17,558 bases of DNA from Actinobacteria bacterium UBA2286 (GCA_002345925.1 DDWM01000012.1:1-17558); one strand, 5' to 3'; counted from the stretch's first letter, positions 6,045-13,804 are shown. Notes: generated from the sequence alone by a model not told the origin. Numbers and translations are program-made.

Positions 6045-6924
6045 CGCAGGCGCCGCTCCAGCGGCAGAGGTTGCCGCGGAGGACTTCCGGCAGGACCGCC
6101 ACAAGGTCGCGTGCGTGCATCGCGGGCGTGGCGCCCATCACGCGTCCGGCTTCGCGGTTCGCCTTGCAGGCGCAGACGGCTGCGTCGATCGTCGGGAACC
6201 CTGCGGCCAGGAACCCGCAAGCCAGACCGGTGACCGTGTCGCCGGTGCCGCCGATGGCCTCAAGCTCTGGAACGCATGGCTCGTCGACGGTGTCGATGAG
6301 TTCACCCTCGCACGCGATGTGGTCGCGCGCTCCCTTGATGAGCAACACCCGTGCGGCGCCACCTGTCTCGTGAGCCCTGCGAGCAAGCTCGACCGGATCA
6401 AACCCGGTCGTGCCGAACAGGTACTGCGAAACGTACGCAGGGTGGGAGACGCTTGGATCAGCGAGGAACCCCACCTCGCCAACGTCCGGTGTCATGAGCT
6501 CGAACCGCGAGGCGATTCCTGCTGCCTTGGCGGCGTACATGCCGCCTGCATCGGCGACCAGGAGTGTCTCGGGAGCAGTTGCGGCCAGGTGTTCGGTCGC
6601 GGTGCGCATGAGCGCCATGATCGGCTGCATGTAGTGGAACGCGATCACGCTGGGCCGCACGCGGGCGACCGTCTCGGCAAGATGCCGGTAGACTTCGCGG
6701 GTGCCCTCGCCTCGGCCGATGTCGCCGGCCACAAGCGCGTGCGGTGCGTCAGTCCCGAGGTGCGCCGCCACCTGGCACGCGGCGCCAAGCATCGCCGAGG
6801 TGCCCTGCGCATTCGGCACCTGCGTTCCGCCGACGAACACCGCGCCGTCGGGCTCAACCCGGACCGGACCGTCCAGCACAGGACCGCCCGCCACAGGGTA
6901 CGTCGCAACAACCAGCAGGCTCAT
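6037..6924 (-). CDS. NnrD/ribokinase-fold carbohydrate kinase-like protein in YedE cluster
   Basis: The 295-residue protein is placed at ATG 6924, which overlaps the TGA of the DUF3343 gene (ATGA) and has AAAGGA at a proper distance. The C-terminal half carries the ribokinase-superfamily anion hole and catalytic base G-G-T-G-D-T (225-230, D229) and a T-P-D-V-G-E segment (145-150). These resemble NAD(P)H-hydrate dehydratase (NnrD) and related sugar kinases. The N-terminal nucleotide-fold part is unusual, beginning with V-V-A-T-Y-P-V. A C-terminal C-R-W-S-G-A-C-A-I tail contains two cysteines. It is the last gene of a tight yedE-tusA-DUF3343 operon, so a role in sulfur or selenium metabolism is implied. 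The substrate is unknown, and orthodox NADHX repair is not excluded. Confidence 0.7.
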   Translation of the reverse strand: MSLLVVATYPVAGGPVLDGPVRVEPDGAVFVGGTQVPNAQGTSAMLGAACQVAAHLGTDAPHALVAGDIGRGEGTREVYRHLAETVARVRPSVIAFHYMQPIMALMRTATEHLAATAPETLLVADAGGMYAAKAAGIASRFELMTPDVGEVGFLADPSVSHPAYVSQYLFGTTGFDPVELARRAHETGGAARVLLIKGARDHIACEGELIDTVDEPCVPELEAIGGTGDTVTGLACGFLAAGFPTIDAAVCACKANREAGRVMGATPAMHARDLVAVLPEVLRGNLCRWSGACAI

Positions 6925-7472
6925 CGGGCATCCTTTCCGAGCGCCACGCACGCCTCGGCATACGCGCGGTCGAGCATGAGACCGCATAGCGTGTAGCCAA
7001 GCTCCTTGGGCCTAGGTGCTTCTTCAAGTGTCAGGCCGACGAGCTCAAGGTTGAGGTAGGGGATGTCCGGGCAGCCGCCGCCACTCGTGTTGACGATCAT
7101 CCCGGTCGTCTTCTCTACCACGATCTTCATGTTGCCCGCCCGCACCATCAGCCAATTGCCGAAGTCGACGCTGGTCACGATGTCTGACACGGCCATCGTG
7201 CCTTCGGCGTCGTCGACCCACATGCGCACGGCTACGTCGGCCTCCGCGAGCGTTCGCATCGCGCCCACATGCTCAACGCGGTGCATGCTCACCGAGAGGT
7301 CGCATCCTGCGCGCAGGTGCTGCGGCGGAGCGACCAGCGTGATGGCGTAGCCAGCGGTGTTGAGAACGCGCTCGGCCGCAAGCGCCTCGTTTACGTCGTC
7401 GAACAGGAGCAACCCGAGCGCCTCCTCGGCACCCGGGCTGTCCTGCTTCTCTTTGCGGCCAAACAGCTTCAC
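6921..7472 (-). CDS. DUF3343 putative Se/S carrier with extra C-terminal domain
   Basis: The 183-residue protein has a short basic N-terminus, then a DUF3343 domain at about residues 20-60: L-F-D-D-V-N-E-A-L-x2-E-R-V-L followed by L-x2-G-C with Cys57. DUF3343 proteins are often annotated as putative Se/S carriers because of their genomic links with YedE and YedF. The remaining 120 residues form a second domain with a G-G-G-C-P-D-I-P motif and another Cys near the end, whose function I do not recognise. The start is GTG 7472, overlapping the TGA of the TusA-like gene (GTGA), so translational coupling is likely. Its own stop overlaps the kinase-like gene. The arrangement suggests it accepts chalcogen from the TusA-like protein; this is inference. 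Confidence 0.75.
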   Translation of the reverse strand: MKLFGRKEKQDSPGAEEALGLLLFDDVNEALAAERVLNTAGYAITLVAPPQHLRAGCDLSVSMHRVEHVGAMRTLAEADVAVRMWVDDAEGTMAVSDIVTSVDFGNWLMVRAGNMKIVVEKTTGMIVNTSGGGCPDIPYLNLELVGLTLEEAPRPKELGYTLCGLMLDRAYAEACVALGKDAR

Positions 7473-7678
7473 GCGCGAGTGCCCGTGATCCGGTACTCTT
7501 CGTCCGACTCCTCGATGCTGACTTCATATCCGAAGTCTTTGAGCAGTGCGACCACATTGGCCTTCGCTGTACCGGAGTCAGCGTGCACGCGAATCTTGGA
7601 AGGGTCGCCTTCAAGCGCCTTCTTGGTCTTCATGAGCGGCATGGGGCATGAGAGCCCGCGAACGTCCAATTCCTTCAT
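7469..7678 (-). CDS. TusA/YedF-type sulfurtransferase
   Basis: The 69-residue protein is a complete TusA-fold carrier. It starts with E-L-D-V-R-G-L-S-C-P-M-P, giving the hallmark C-P-x-P with the persulfide or perselenide carrying Cys11. Then follow a first helix, the D-S-G-T strand and the second helix. It lacks the C-terminal DsrE-like domain of long selenium-type YedF proteins. ATG 7678 lies behind AAGGAAGGG, which begins directly after the yedE stop; the gap is 15 bases. It probably receives sulfur or selenium imported by the YedE protein and hands it to downstream partners in the cytoplasm. Confidence 0.9.
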   Translation of the reverse strand: MKELDVRGLSCPMPLMKTKKALEGDPSKIRVHADSGTAKANVVALLKDFGYEVSIEESDEEYRITGTRA

Positions 7679-7693
7679 CGTCTGAACCCTTCC

Positions 7694-8953
7694 TTATGCC
7701 GTGCGGGTGCGCTTGAGAAGCGCCACCGCGACGAGAATCGCTGCCATTACGCCGAGTGCCGGCCAGGCCAGAGGTGCCAGGCCCTTCGCCGAGGATGCCA
7801 GGCCTGCCCAGTGTGTGAAGCCAGCGCCCACGAGCATTCCGGCCACGGCAACGAAGCTGTCTGCGTCACCCTCCGAGCCCATGATGACCTGGCGGAACGG
7901 ACAGCCGCCAAGCAGCACGGCTGCGAACGTGGCAACGGCCATCGAAGCGAAGTTCCCAAGTGCATCGGTGTGCGCGACCGGCTGGCCCACGAAACCAAGG
8001 CTGTACTGGCCGAGGAGCATGTTCACGACCGTCGCGCCGATGAGCAGGCCCACGACGCCGAAGAGCAGGTCGTAGCGCTTAACCAGGATTGCATCGCGGA
8101 TACCGCCGATTGAGCAGAAGCGGCTGCGCTGTGCGACGACACCGACGGCAAGACCCGCCGCGAGTGAGATCCAAAGCGGCGCTCGCTTTCCGCCCGGCTG
8201 CGGCTTGGCCTTGGTGACCGACTCGGCAGATGCGGCGACTGCGCCGTCGGCGTCAACTATCGAGCCGTCATCGGCAAGCGTTGCGCCCACGGGCTTCAAG
8301 ACCTGCGAGATCTGACCGTCGTGCTTAAGAAACACTGCCGGAGGCTTGTCGCCGGTAGCGAACGCTCCCTCGGCGGTCTGCGTTGCGAAATCAGGCTTCC
8401 CGCTGAATGCGGTCACCAGTGCGAAGACCAGCAGCGCGATCGCAAGCGCCGGTAGCAGCCAACCTAGCGGCTTGGCGATGTTCTTCGCTCGGCCAAGGTT
8501 GAAGCCTCGCTTGAGAAAGACGATGCCCACGACAACGCCGACAACGATGCCGAGGATGCCCCAAAGCGCGTTCAGGTCGCCGCCGCCGAGCCGCAGCCAG
8601 GCGCGGACGGTACATCCCAGGAAGATGAGTGCCGAGGTCATGAAGATGAAGCCTAGAACGAAGCGCAGCAGCGGGTTGCTGCCGCCGCGCGGCCGGAACT
8701 CGCGAGTGATGATTGCTGCGCCCAACGCACCGAGGATGATGCCGATGATCTCCGGCCGTATGTAGGCGACCGCCCCTTGACCGGTAGCTCCGCCAACGAA
8801 GAATCCGGTGATGTCTCGCAGGAAGCACGCGATACACAGACCCATATTGCCGGGATTCCCCTGGCTTACGAGCCATGCTGCGATTGCACCGATAAACAGT
8901 CCGGCGCCACCAAGAACCCAGGCGGTTGGACCAACCATCCGACGCTTTGCCAT
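7694..8953 (-). CDS. yedE: YedE/YeeE-family transporter (putative selenium/thiosulfate transporter)
   Basis: The 419-residue polytopic protein has two YeeE/YedE halves, each with several membrane helices. A hydrophilic linker at about residues 185-258 separates them. Conserved cysteines believed to relay the substrate are visible: G-L-C-I-A-C (C40, C43), F-L-G-C-T-V-R (C114), R-S-R-F-C-S-I-G-G (C280) and L-G-G-C-P-F-R (C351). This full-length two-half form next to a TusA protein matches the YedE putative selenium transporter group. Related E. coli YeeE imports thiosulfate, so the imported species could be thiosulfate or a selenium compound. ATG 8953 follows a GGGGG ribosome binding site. It is the first gene of a four-gene operon. 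Confidence 0.88.
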   Translation of the reverse strand: MAKRRMVGPTAWVLGGAGLFIGAIAAWLVSQGNPGNMGLCIACFLRDITGFFVGGATGQGAVAYIRPEIIGIILGALGAAIITREFRPRGGSNPLLRFVLGFIFMTSALIFLGCTVRAWLRLGGGDLNALWGILGIVVGVVVGIVFLKRGFNLGRAKNIAKPLGWLLPALAIALLVFALVTAFSGKPDFATQTAEGAFATGDKPPAVFLKHDGQISQVLKPVGATLADDGSIVDADGAVAASAESVTKAKPQPGGKRAPLWISLAAGLAVGVVAQRSRFCSIGGIRDAILVKRYDLLFGVVGLLIGATVVNMLLGQYSLGFVGQPVAHTDALGNFASMAVATFAAVLLGGCPFRQVIMGSEGDADSFVAVAGMLVGAGFTHWAGLASSAKGLAPLAWPALGVMAAILVAVALLKRTRTA

Positions 8954-8991
8954 GAAACCCCCAATTGCTATTGCACCAATAACTACCGCTT

Positions 8992-9021
8992 ATAGTGCGT
9001 ATTAGCGCATCAGAATGTCAA
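8992..9021 (-). promoter_or_regulatory. Promoter of the yedE operon
   Basis: On the minus strand a consensus -35 TTGACA (9016-9021) is followed after 18 bases by CACTAT (8992-8997), about 39 bases before the ATG at 8953. The region is clearly more A/T-rich than its surroundings. The start point is not determined. Confidence 0.5.
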
Positions 9022-9028
9022 CTGCGAT

Positions 9029-9040
9029 TTTGCGCGCAAA
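9029..9040. promoter_or_regulatory. 12-bp perfect palindrome upstream of the yedE promoter
   Basis: TTTGCGCGCAAA is a perfect 12-base palindrome ending 8 bases upstream of the -35 box. It is a plausible operator for an activator or repressor of the yedE operon. No matching known regulator motif is recognised. Bases 9041-9089 contain only weak dyads after the pafC-type stop. Confidence 0.35.
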
Positions 9041-9089
9041 GAGGGCATCAGTGGGCAGATTGCGGGTTCTTCAGGACGCCCTGGTCCCG

Positions 9090-10034
9090 CTACCCCTCGA
9101 GTTCGGCCAGCGCTTTGTGCGCGACCTCGCGAACAGCGACGCGCACTTCGGGCGTTTCGATCGCGTCGATCATCCCAAGGCCAGCCGCCACTCTTCGGGC
9201 GACCCACGTTGCCGAGGAGTACGGCACCTCGGCGAAGACGGCGCCGTTCTGCTTCAAGTTGAACGTAGCACCGGGCCAGTCGCGCTCCTCGGTATGGCGG
9301 GCCCCCGGGGCGAGGCGCAGCACGGCGAGCGGCAGCCCTTCGCTCTCGGGCACCACACTCGCGTTGACCGACGCCGGTCGCTCGAAGCGCTCGCCGGTCA
9401 GCTCGGCCGCGCGTATGCGGTCCAGGCGGAACGTGCGCAAGTCGCCAGCAGTCTCGCAGAGCGCGTTCACGTACCAGGCACCGCGCTGATTTGCGAGCGC
9501 GTACGGGCAGATAACGCGATCGGAATGCGTGCCGCTCCCTGCCGAGAAGTACCCGATGCGGATCTTGGAACCGGACTCGATCGCCTCGGCAAGCATCGCG
9601 TAGATGCCGACGACCGGTGCGCTCGCATCGCCGGCGCGCAGCGTGGCCGCAAGCTCTGCGGGGTCGAGCTCGGCCGAGGCGGCAGCGAGCAGTCTGGTGA
9701 CGAGCGGATCGTCGCTGCCGTGGCCGGCGGCCTGAAGCGCCGCCACAAGCGCGCGTGCTTCGCGCGGCGCGAGCCGCACGGGTCGGTCGAGCGCAGGCGG
9801 TGCGCTGTAGACGGTGACGGTGTCGCCGTCGATGGAGAGGTCGATCATCTCGTCCGGCGTGAACGGCGGGACGCCGCAGAAGGAGAGCGCGGTCAGATCG
9901 GCCGCGACTTCAGCTTCCGGCGCGCCCACGGCGGCGGCCAGGTCGGCCAGCTTCAGCGATTCGCCTTGCTTGAGATACGGTAGCAGCGCCAGCATCCGGC
10001 GCGTGTGCATCGCGGTGTTCTTTCTAGCGGTCAT
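9090..10034 (-). CDS. pafC: WYL-domain regulator, PafC-like
   Basis: The 314-residue protein has an N-terminal winged-helix region (about residues 10-60, L-P-Y-L-K-Q-G-E-S-L-K-L-A-D-L), a linker, a WYL domain (around R-G-A-W-Y-V, with a following F-R-L-D-R-I motif), and a C-terminal WCX-like extension. It is encoded directly after a second WYL regulator, which is the pafB-pafC arrangement of Actinobacteria. There the pair forms a heterodimer that activates RecA-independent DNA damage genes, probably on sensing nucleic acid. ATG 10034 is chosen because GGAGGTG lies 10 bases upstream. It overlaps the stop of the preceding gene by 11 bases, implying coupled translation. An ATG at 10010 is an alternative. 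Assignment as PafC is by order and architecture only. Confidence 0.82.
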   Translation of the reverse strand: MTARKNTAMHTRRMLALLPYLKQGESLKLADLAAAVGAPEAEVAADLTALSFCGVPPFTPDEMIDLSIDGDTVTVYSAPPALDRPVRLAPREARALVAALQAAGHGSDDPLVTRLLAAASAELDPAELAATLRAGDASAPVVGIYAMLAEAIESGSKIRIGYFSAGSGTHSDRVICPYALANQRGAWYVNALCETAGDLRTFRLDRIRAAELTGERFERPASVNASVVPESEGLPLAVLRLAPGARHTEERDWPGATFNLKQNGAVFAEVPYSSATWVARRVAAGLGMIDAIETPEVRVAVREVAHKALAELEG

Positions 10035-10992
10035 GGCGCGCAAGCACCTCCGTAAGTCCTACTCGGAAGATATCGACGACCGTCTGCGGCTCAAGCGGAA
10101 CCACGCCGGGTCCGTGTTCTACGCACCACGACGCCAGCCCGCGCGGGTCACCGACCTCGATACGCCACAGCGCGCATCCGTCCGGCTGCTCCTCGATCTT
10201 CCCGTTCCCACCGGAGAGTCTGGCCACGCGCCACGCATCTTCTGCCGAGAAGCGAACGACAGCTTCAAACGGCGTTGGTCCGTACTGGAACGGCAGGAGC
10301 GAGTACTCGGCGACCGAGAACCAGTCCGGTCGCTCGAAGTCGGGTGTCTTGGGAGCGGTCGTGTTCACACGCACGTTGGTCGCGCGCTTGAGCGCATACA
10401 CACGAATCTCGCCGATCGATGTGTCCAGGCCAACAAGGTACCAGCGTCCCTCTCGGAAGAAGATGCCGTATGGCGCCACTTCGTGCATCCGGGACTCGCC
10501 CTTGGCGTTGGTGTAGTCGAAGGCGACGAACTTGCGAGATGTGATCGCCTCGGCGGTCATTGCTGCCGAGGCACCCTGGGCACGCGGGTCTTCATCGGCG
10601 AGCGTGGTCGCAACCGACACCGGCGACGGAGCACCTTGGCCGAGCTTGGCGAGCGCGATGGTGAGGTCCTCGGCAAACGGGAACGATTCGTCGGTCGCCA
10701 GTGCAGCAACCGCGGTTCGGACGGTGGCGGTCTCTTCGGCAGAGAGCGTCACTTCGGTCGCGAACGTGCCGGCACGATCGAGGCGGTAGCGCTCGTCTTC
10801 ATCGACCTCGATAGCGATGCCTGCCGCGCGCAGCGCTTCCTTGTCGCGCTCGAACATGCGAAGGAAGGCCGCGTCGTCCTGGTCTTCGGGATACCCAAGG
10901 CCTTCGGCATGCAGTTCTTCTGCCGAGACAAAACGTGGGGTCTTGGCGAGAAAGAGCGCCAGGTTAACGAGGCGCTCGCCGGGATCCGGCAC
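10024..10992 (-). CDS. pafB: WYL-domain regulator, PafB-like
   Basis: The 322-residue protein starts with a helix-turn-helix region beginning E-R-L-V-N-L-A-L-F-L-A, typical of PafB. It continues with a linker and a complete WYL domain (F-V-A-F-D-Y-T-N-A near the start, R-E-G-R-W-Y-L-V-G-L-D core, V-Y-A-L-K-R-A), then a C-terminal WCX-like domain. GTG 10992 is taken as start because AGGAGG lies 4 bases before it. An in-frame ATG at 11007 has no ribosome binding site and itself contains that AGGAGG downstream. With the PafC-like gene it forms the DNA-damage regulator pair expected in Actinobacteria. The proteasome genes seen next to pafBC in mycobacteria are absent here. Confidence 0.85.
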   Translation of the reverse strand: MPDPGERLVNLALFLAKTPRFVSAEELHAEGLGYPEDQDDAAFLRMFERDKEALRAAGIAIEVDEDERYRLDRAGTFATEVTLSAEETATVRTAVAALATDESFPFAEDLTIALAKLGQGAPSPVSVATTLADEDPRAQGASAAMTAEAITSRKFVAFDYTNAKGESRMHEVAPYGIFFREGRWYLVGLDTSIGEIRVYALKRATNVRVNTTAPKTPDFERPDWFSVAEYSLLPFQYGPTPFEAVVRFSAEDAWRVARLSGGNGKIEEQPDGCALWRIEVGDPRGLASWCVEHGPGVVPLEPQTVVDIFRVGLTEVLARHDR

Positions 10993-11102
10993 GGTTCCTC
11001 CTAGCATCGGCGAAGCGGACTATCCGATTCTACAGCCAAGGAGCCCATGCGCGAAAAGTCTCGGGAAAGAGGACGAGGCGCGCGGGGGGAGCGCACCTCG
11101 TT

Positions 11103-11165
11103 AGTGAAGTCGGCGATTCCCCGTCCATTGAGGGGGGAGGAGAGAACGGGTCGCGCAACTTCACT
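11103..11165 (+). other. Nested inverted repeats, possible structured RNA
   Basis: Three nested helices can form in order: 11103-11110 with 11158-11165 (8 bp), 11113-11116 with 11151-11154 (4 bp), and 11120-11124 with 11146-11150 (5 bp). The enclosed loop of about 21 bases is purine-rich and contains a GGAGG. Internal loops are small. It resembles a regulatory RNA or a double-stranded operator. No known riboswitch consensus was recognised, and the transcribed strand is not known. Confidence 0.35.
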
Positions 11166-11205
11166 CGTATGGTAGCAATAAATATGCCACTCATGTCTAC
11201 TGATA

Positions 11206-11235
11206 TTGCAGACTAATCGAAGTAACTGGTATATG
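11206..11235 (+). promoter_or_regulatory. Probable promoter of the kinase-like/7TM operon
   Basis: TTGCAG (11206-11211) and TATATG (11230-11235) are 18 bases apart inside the most A/T-rich part of the spacer, about 70 bases before the GTG at 11308. Four of six positions match the consensus in the -10 box. The assignment is by sequence only. Confidence 0.4.
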
Positions 11236-11307
11236 AGCGGCGGGGCTTGCTGTATGAGTCGCAGCACGTTACAACGGACGGGGGAACCACAGGAGGGGGC
11301 AGCGTAG

Positions 11308-12849
11308 GTGCGTCGACGCGTGATCATGCGAGCCACAGAAACAGAGCCAGACCGCAGCGAGCGGATGCTTCAGGCTGCAGTCGACGAGCTTCGCGATGCG
11401 TTGGGTGCCCGCGTGGTCTACGGCTTCTCGGTTGCCCGCGATGGCGAACTCCACAACGTTGCCGTTTCGCCGAGAGAGCATCCCCGTCCGGCCAACATCG
11501 CCCCGAGGGATTATCCGGAGTCGGTGTCGCTTCTTTGCAAGGGAACCGCTGGAGTTCTCGATTCCTGGTCGGAAGCAGAGTGTCCCGAGTGTGAGGCGCT
11601 ATTCGTGCCGTGGTGGTCCGAGGATGGCCCCGTCGGCGCGGCACTCGCGCTCGTAGACGAAGTCCCGGATGCGACCGCACTCAAGCTTGCCTCGGCTCAC
11701 GGAGCGAGTGTTGGCTCACGCATGGCAGCCGAGCGCTACTTTGGGTCGCAGCTTTCCCGTCTCGGCATGCTCGAACAGCTCAGTGATTTGCTGGAGACGG
11801 CGTTCAATGCGACATCTGACTCAATCGTGCAGGTTGACCTGGACGGCGTTATCACACGTTGGAACCCGGCCGCTGAGGCGCTCTACGGCTGGAGCGCACG
11901 CGAAGTACTAGGAAGGCCGCTGATCGAGGTCGATGAGAATTGGTTGCGCTTCGCGTGCACCTATATACGGGAGGTCGCCTCGAGCGGGGCTCCCACGTGC
12001 CGGGAGATCGTGCAGCGCGACCGTCTCGGCGCTGCGTTCGCAGTCGAGATGACGTTCTTGCCGATGTGCGATGAGACAGGCAGCATTTCGCATGTCCTTA
12101 TGACATCCCGGCCTAGCGTTCACGCCTCGGCTAAGGTGGATCGGATGAGTACCACCGACCTCACAGATGTTATCGTTCGCGAACTCACCGGCCCGCTCAC
12201 CGCGATAATCGGCTACACCGAGCTACTGTCTCGCTCGGCCATATCTGAGGATCCCGGCCAGCGGCTGCGTGTCACCCGTGGTTTGCGCGACCGCTGCGAG
12301 GAGCTGACTCGGCTACTTGAAGACCTGATGCTGCTTTCCAGACTCGACTCCAAGGCCCTGCAGCCGGAACCCGTCGACCTGGCCGAACTGTGCCGAACGC
12401 TGGTTGATAGAGATGCCGCCCAGAATTGCAGAGGCTTTGGCTCGACTTCGGTTAGCGGCGAGGGATTGGCACTTGCCGATCGCCGGAGTGCCGAGGCGGG
12501 CGTCAAGGGGCTGCTGCGATGCCTCGCGGAGCATTGCACGCCGGGTGCTGACATCGGGTTCACCATCTCCGGCGACTCCACAAAGACCACTATTCGCATC
12601 GACGCGCTTGAGCGCGAAGCTGCTGCGACGGCCGATCTGACCGAGCGATTCAGTCAGCTTGCGGCGGGGGTTGGGGTTGAGGCAAGCAGCCTCGGTTTTA
12701 GACTCGCAGCCCTAGTTGCCGAGGCACATGGTGGAAACCTGACCGTCGCTCCAACCGCAACACCCGGTCCGTCGTTTACACTCGAACTGCCGGCGCACCT
12801 GCCGGTAGGCACTGAAGAGGAGGAGCGTTGGAACTCAACGATGATGTGA
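11308..12849 (+). CDS. GAF/PAS histidine-kinase-like protein lacking the phosphoacceptor His
   Basis: The 513-residue soluble protein has a GAF-like N-terminal domain (about residues 15-150) and a clear PAS domain (about 155-275, with V-D-L-D-G-V-I-T-R-W-N-P-A-A-E-A-L-Y-G-W). A HisKA-like dimerisation region follows (about 281-345), then a HATPase-like region (about 380-505). In the H box the expected S-H-E-L-R-T-P-L reads V-R-E-L-T-G-P-L, so the phosphorylated His is Arg291. The N box (402-411) lacks the conserved Asn pattern and no D-x-G-x-G motif is seen. Only the last segment (L-G-F-R-L-A-x2-V-A-E-A-H-G-G) still resembles a kinase. It is therefore probably a pseudokinase sensor. GTG 11308 follows AGGAGG. 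The gene overlaps the next by 22 bases. No response regulator is nearby. Confidence 0.8.
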   Translation: MRRRVIMRATETEPDRSERMLQAAVDELRDALGARVVYGFSVARDGELHNVAVSPREHPRPANIAPRDYPESVSLLCKGTAGVLDSWSEAECPECEALFVPWWSEDGPVGAALALVDEVPDATALKLASAHGASVGSRMAAERYFGSQLSRLGMLEQLSDLLETAFNATSDSIVQVDLDGVITRWNPAAEALYGWSAREVLGRPLIEVDENWLRFACTYIREVASSGAPTCREIVQRDRLGAAFAVEMTFLPMCDETGSISHVLMTSRPSVHASAKVDRMSTTDLTDVIVRELTGPLTAIIGYTELLSRSAISEDPGQRLRVTRGLRDRCEELTRLLEDLMLLSRLDSKALQPEPVDLAELCRTLVDRDAAQNCRGFGSTSVSGEGLALADRRSAEAGVKGLLRCLAEHCTPGADIGFTISGDSTKTTIRIDALEREAAATADLTERFSQLAAGVGVEASSLGFRLAALVAEAHGGNLTVAPTATPGPSFTLELPAHLPVGTEEEERWNSTMM

Positions 12850-13772
12850 TCGAGGCAGCGCAGCCTCGGAAACCCAAGAAGGCGCTTAAGATCACGCTTA
12901 TCCTGGTCGCCGTGACCGTTCTGGTAGCTGGCGGGGTGTTTGGTGCGCTTGAGCTGTCTAGCATGAGCAGCGCAAGGGATGGCCTCGACCGTGCGATAGA
13001 GAAGCTCTCGGCGGTTGAGCCGGTGGTTCTGCAGGTCGACAACGCCGTCCGCAGCGAGGTCACCTCGGCGGTAGCTCCTGCTGCCGAGGACGGTCTTGTC
13101 GCTGCCGAGAAGGCGATCAGCGACCTGGACGAGGCGGTCGCGCAGCTCGATGAGGCGCAGCCGGGACTCTCTGTCAGGGATGCGCCACTTGCGGCGGCTG
13201 TTCGCGATGCTATCGTCGCGCGCAGGGCGATGCTAGTCGAGGCGAAGACGGTGCTTGCGGTCGACGCGCTCGCTGGCGCGGTGGTTGATCCGGCGCACGA
13301 GGCCTGGGATCTAGCCGGTGAGGCGGCAACACTAACGGTGAACGCTGCTGCTGAGTACAACAAGCACACCAAAGCGGGAGTCGAAGGCTCCACCAAGCTC
13401 TCGAACGAGGCGACCGCCAAGCTCAAGGCAGCCCGCTCGCTATTAGAGACCGTGGCTGCGGGCTTCCCCGAGGCCGATATGGCTGCGCACCTCAGCTATA
13501 TCGACGCGAGGCTCAAGCTGCTCGATAGCTCGCGCAAGATCGACTCGACGTGGCTCGCGAACAAGATAGAGGACGCGAACAAGCTCCTCGATGCGTACAA
13601 CGCCGAAGAACAGAAGGTCGTGAACCAGGCCAAGGCGCTCACCAAAACGCCAGCCGGCGCGATCGCCGATGCGTACGAGCTGCTCACGAAAGACGCGATC
13701 ACGCGCTACTTCAAGGCGCGAGACGAGGCGCGTACCGCAGACGAGGCCGTGAAGGCCGCCGCTGCGAGCTAG
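12828..13772 (+). CDS. Single-pass membrane protein with long helical extracytoplasmic domain
   Basis: The 314-residue product starts at TTG 12828 directly behind GAGGAGGAG, inside the end of the kinase-like gene (22-base overlap, different frame), which indicates coupled translation. A basic cytoplasmic N-terminus (R-K-P-K-K) precedes one membrane helix at about residues 21-44. The remaining 270 residues are Ala, Glu, Asp and Lys rich with heptad-like spacing and are predicted almost entirely helical, without Cys. The orientation would put the helical part outside the membrane. No family is recognised. The layout resembles a sensor or scaffold rod, and the context links it to the kinase-like protein before it and the seven-helix protein after it. 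Confidence 0.75.
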   Translation: MELNDDVIEAAQPRKPKKALKITLILVAVTVLVAGGVFGALELSSMSSARDGLDRAIEKLSAVEPVVLQVDNAVRSEVTSAVAPAAEDGLVAAEKAISDLDEAVAQLDEAQPGLSVRDAPLAAAVRDAIVARRAMLVEAKTVLAVDALAGAVVDPAHEAWDLAGEAATLTVNAAAEYNKHTKAGVEGSTKLSNEATAKLKAARSLLETVAAGFPEADMAAHLSYIDARLKLLDSSRKIDSTWLANKIEDANKLLDAYNAEEQKVVNQAKALTKTPAGAIADAYELLTKDAITRYFKARDEARTADEAVKAAAAS

Positions 13773-13804
13773 CCCACGACGGCTGAAGACGAAGGAGATG
13801 CTTC

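Larger units (their letters stand above)
10993..11307. other. Gene-free region between pafB and the kinase-like gene
   Basis: This 315-base spacer separates divergent genes and shows no credible coding frame. It holds a possible pafB -10 (TAGAAT on the minus strand, 11027-11032, with a poor -35) and a hairpin 11075-11099 (GAGG and GCGC stems around a G-run). It also holds a larger nested dyad at 11103-11165, an A/T-rich stretch 11165-11235 and a probable plus-strand promoter at 11206-11235. AGGAGG at 11291-11296 is the ribosome binding site for the gene at 11308. Confidence 0.5.

Noticed and set aside
6115..6996. Plus-strand open frame (293 codons) opposite the kinase-like gene
   Set aside because: It is the antisense shadow of the 6037-6924 gene, which has recognisable G-G-T-G-D-T motifs. 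The plus frame is rich in Arg, His and Cys without a pattern.
6037..8953. Selenocysteine (in-frame TGA) in the YedE-cluster genes
   Set aside because: All four frames are complete with Cys at the expected positions and normal stops. No recoded TGA is needed.
9814..11004. Plus-strand open frame (396 codons) opposite the WYL regulators
   Set aside because: Both minus-strand genes carry WYL domains and ribosome binding sites. The plus frame spans their junction and has no domain.
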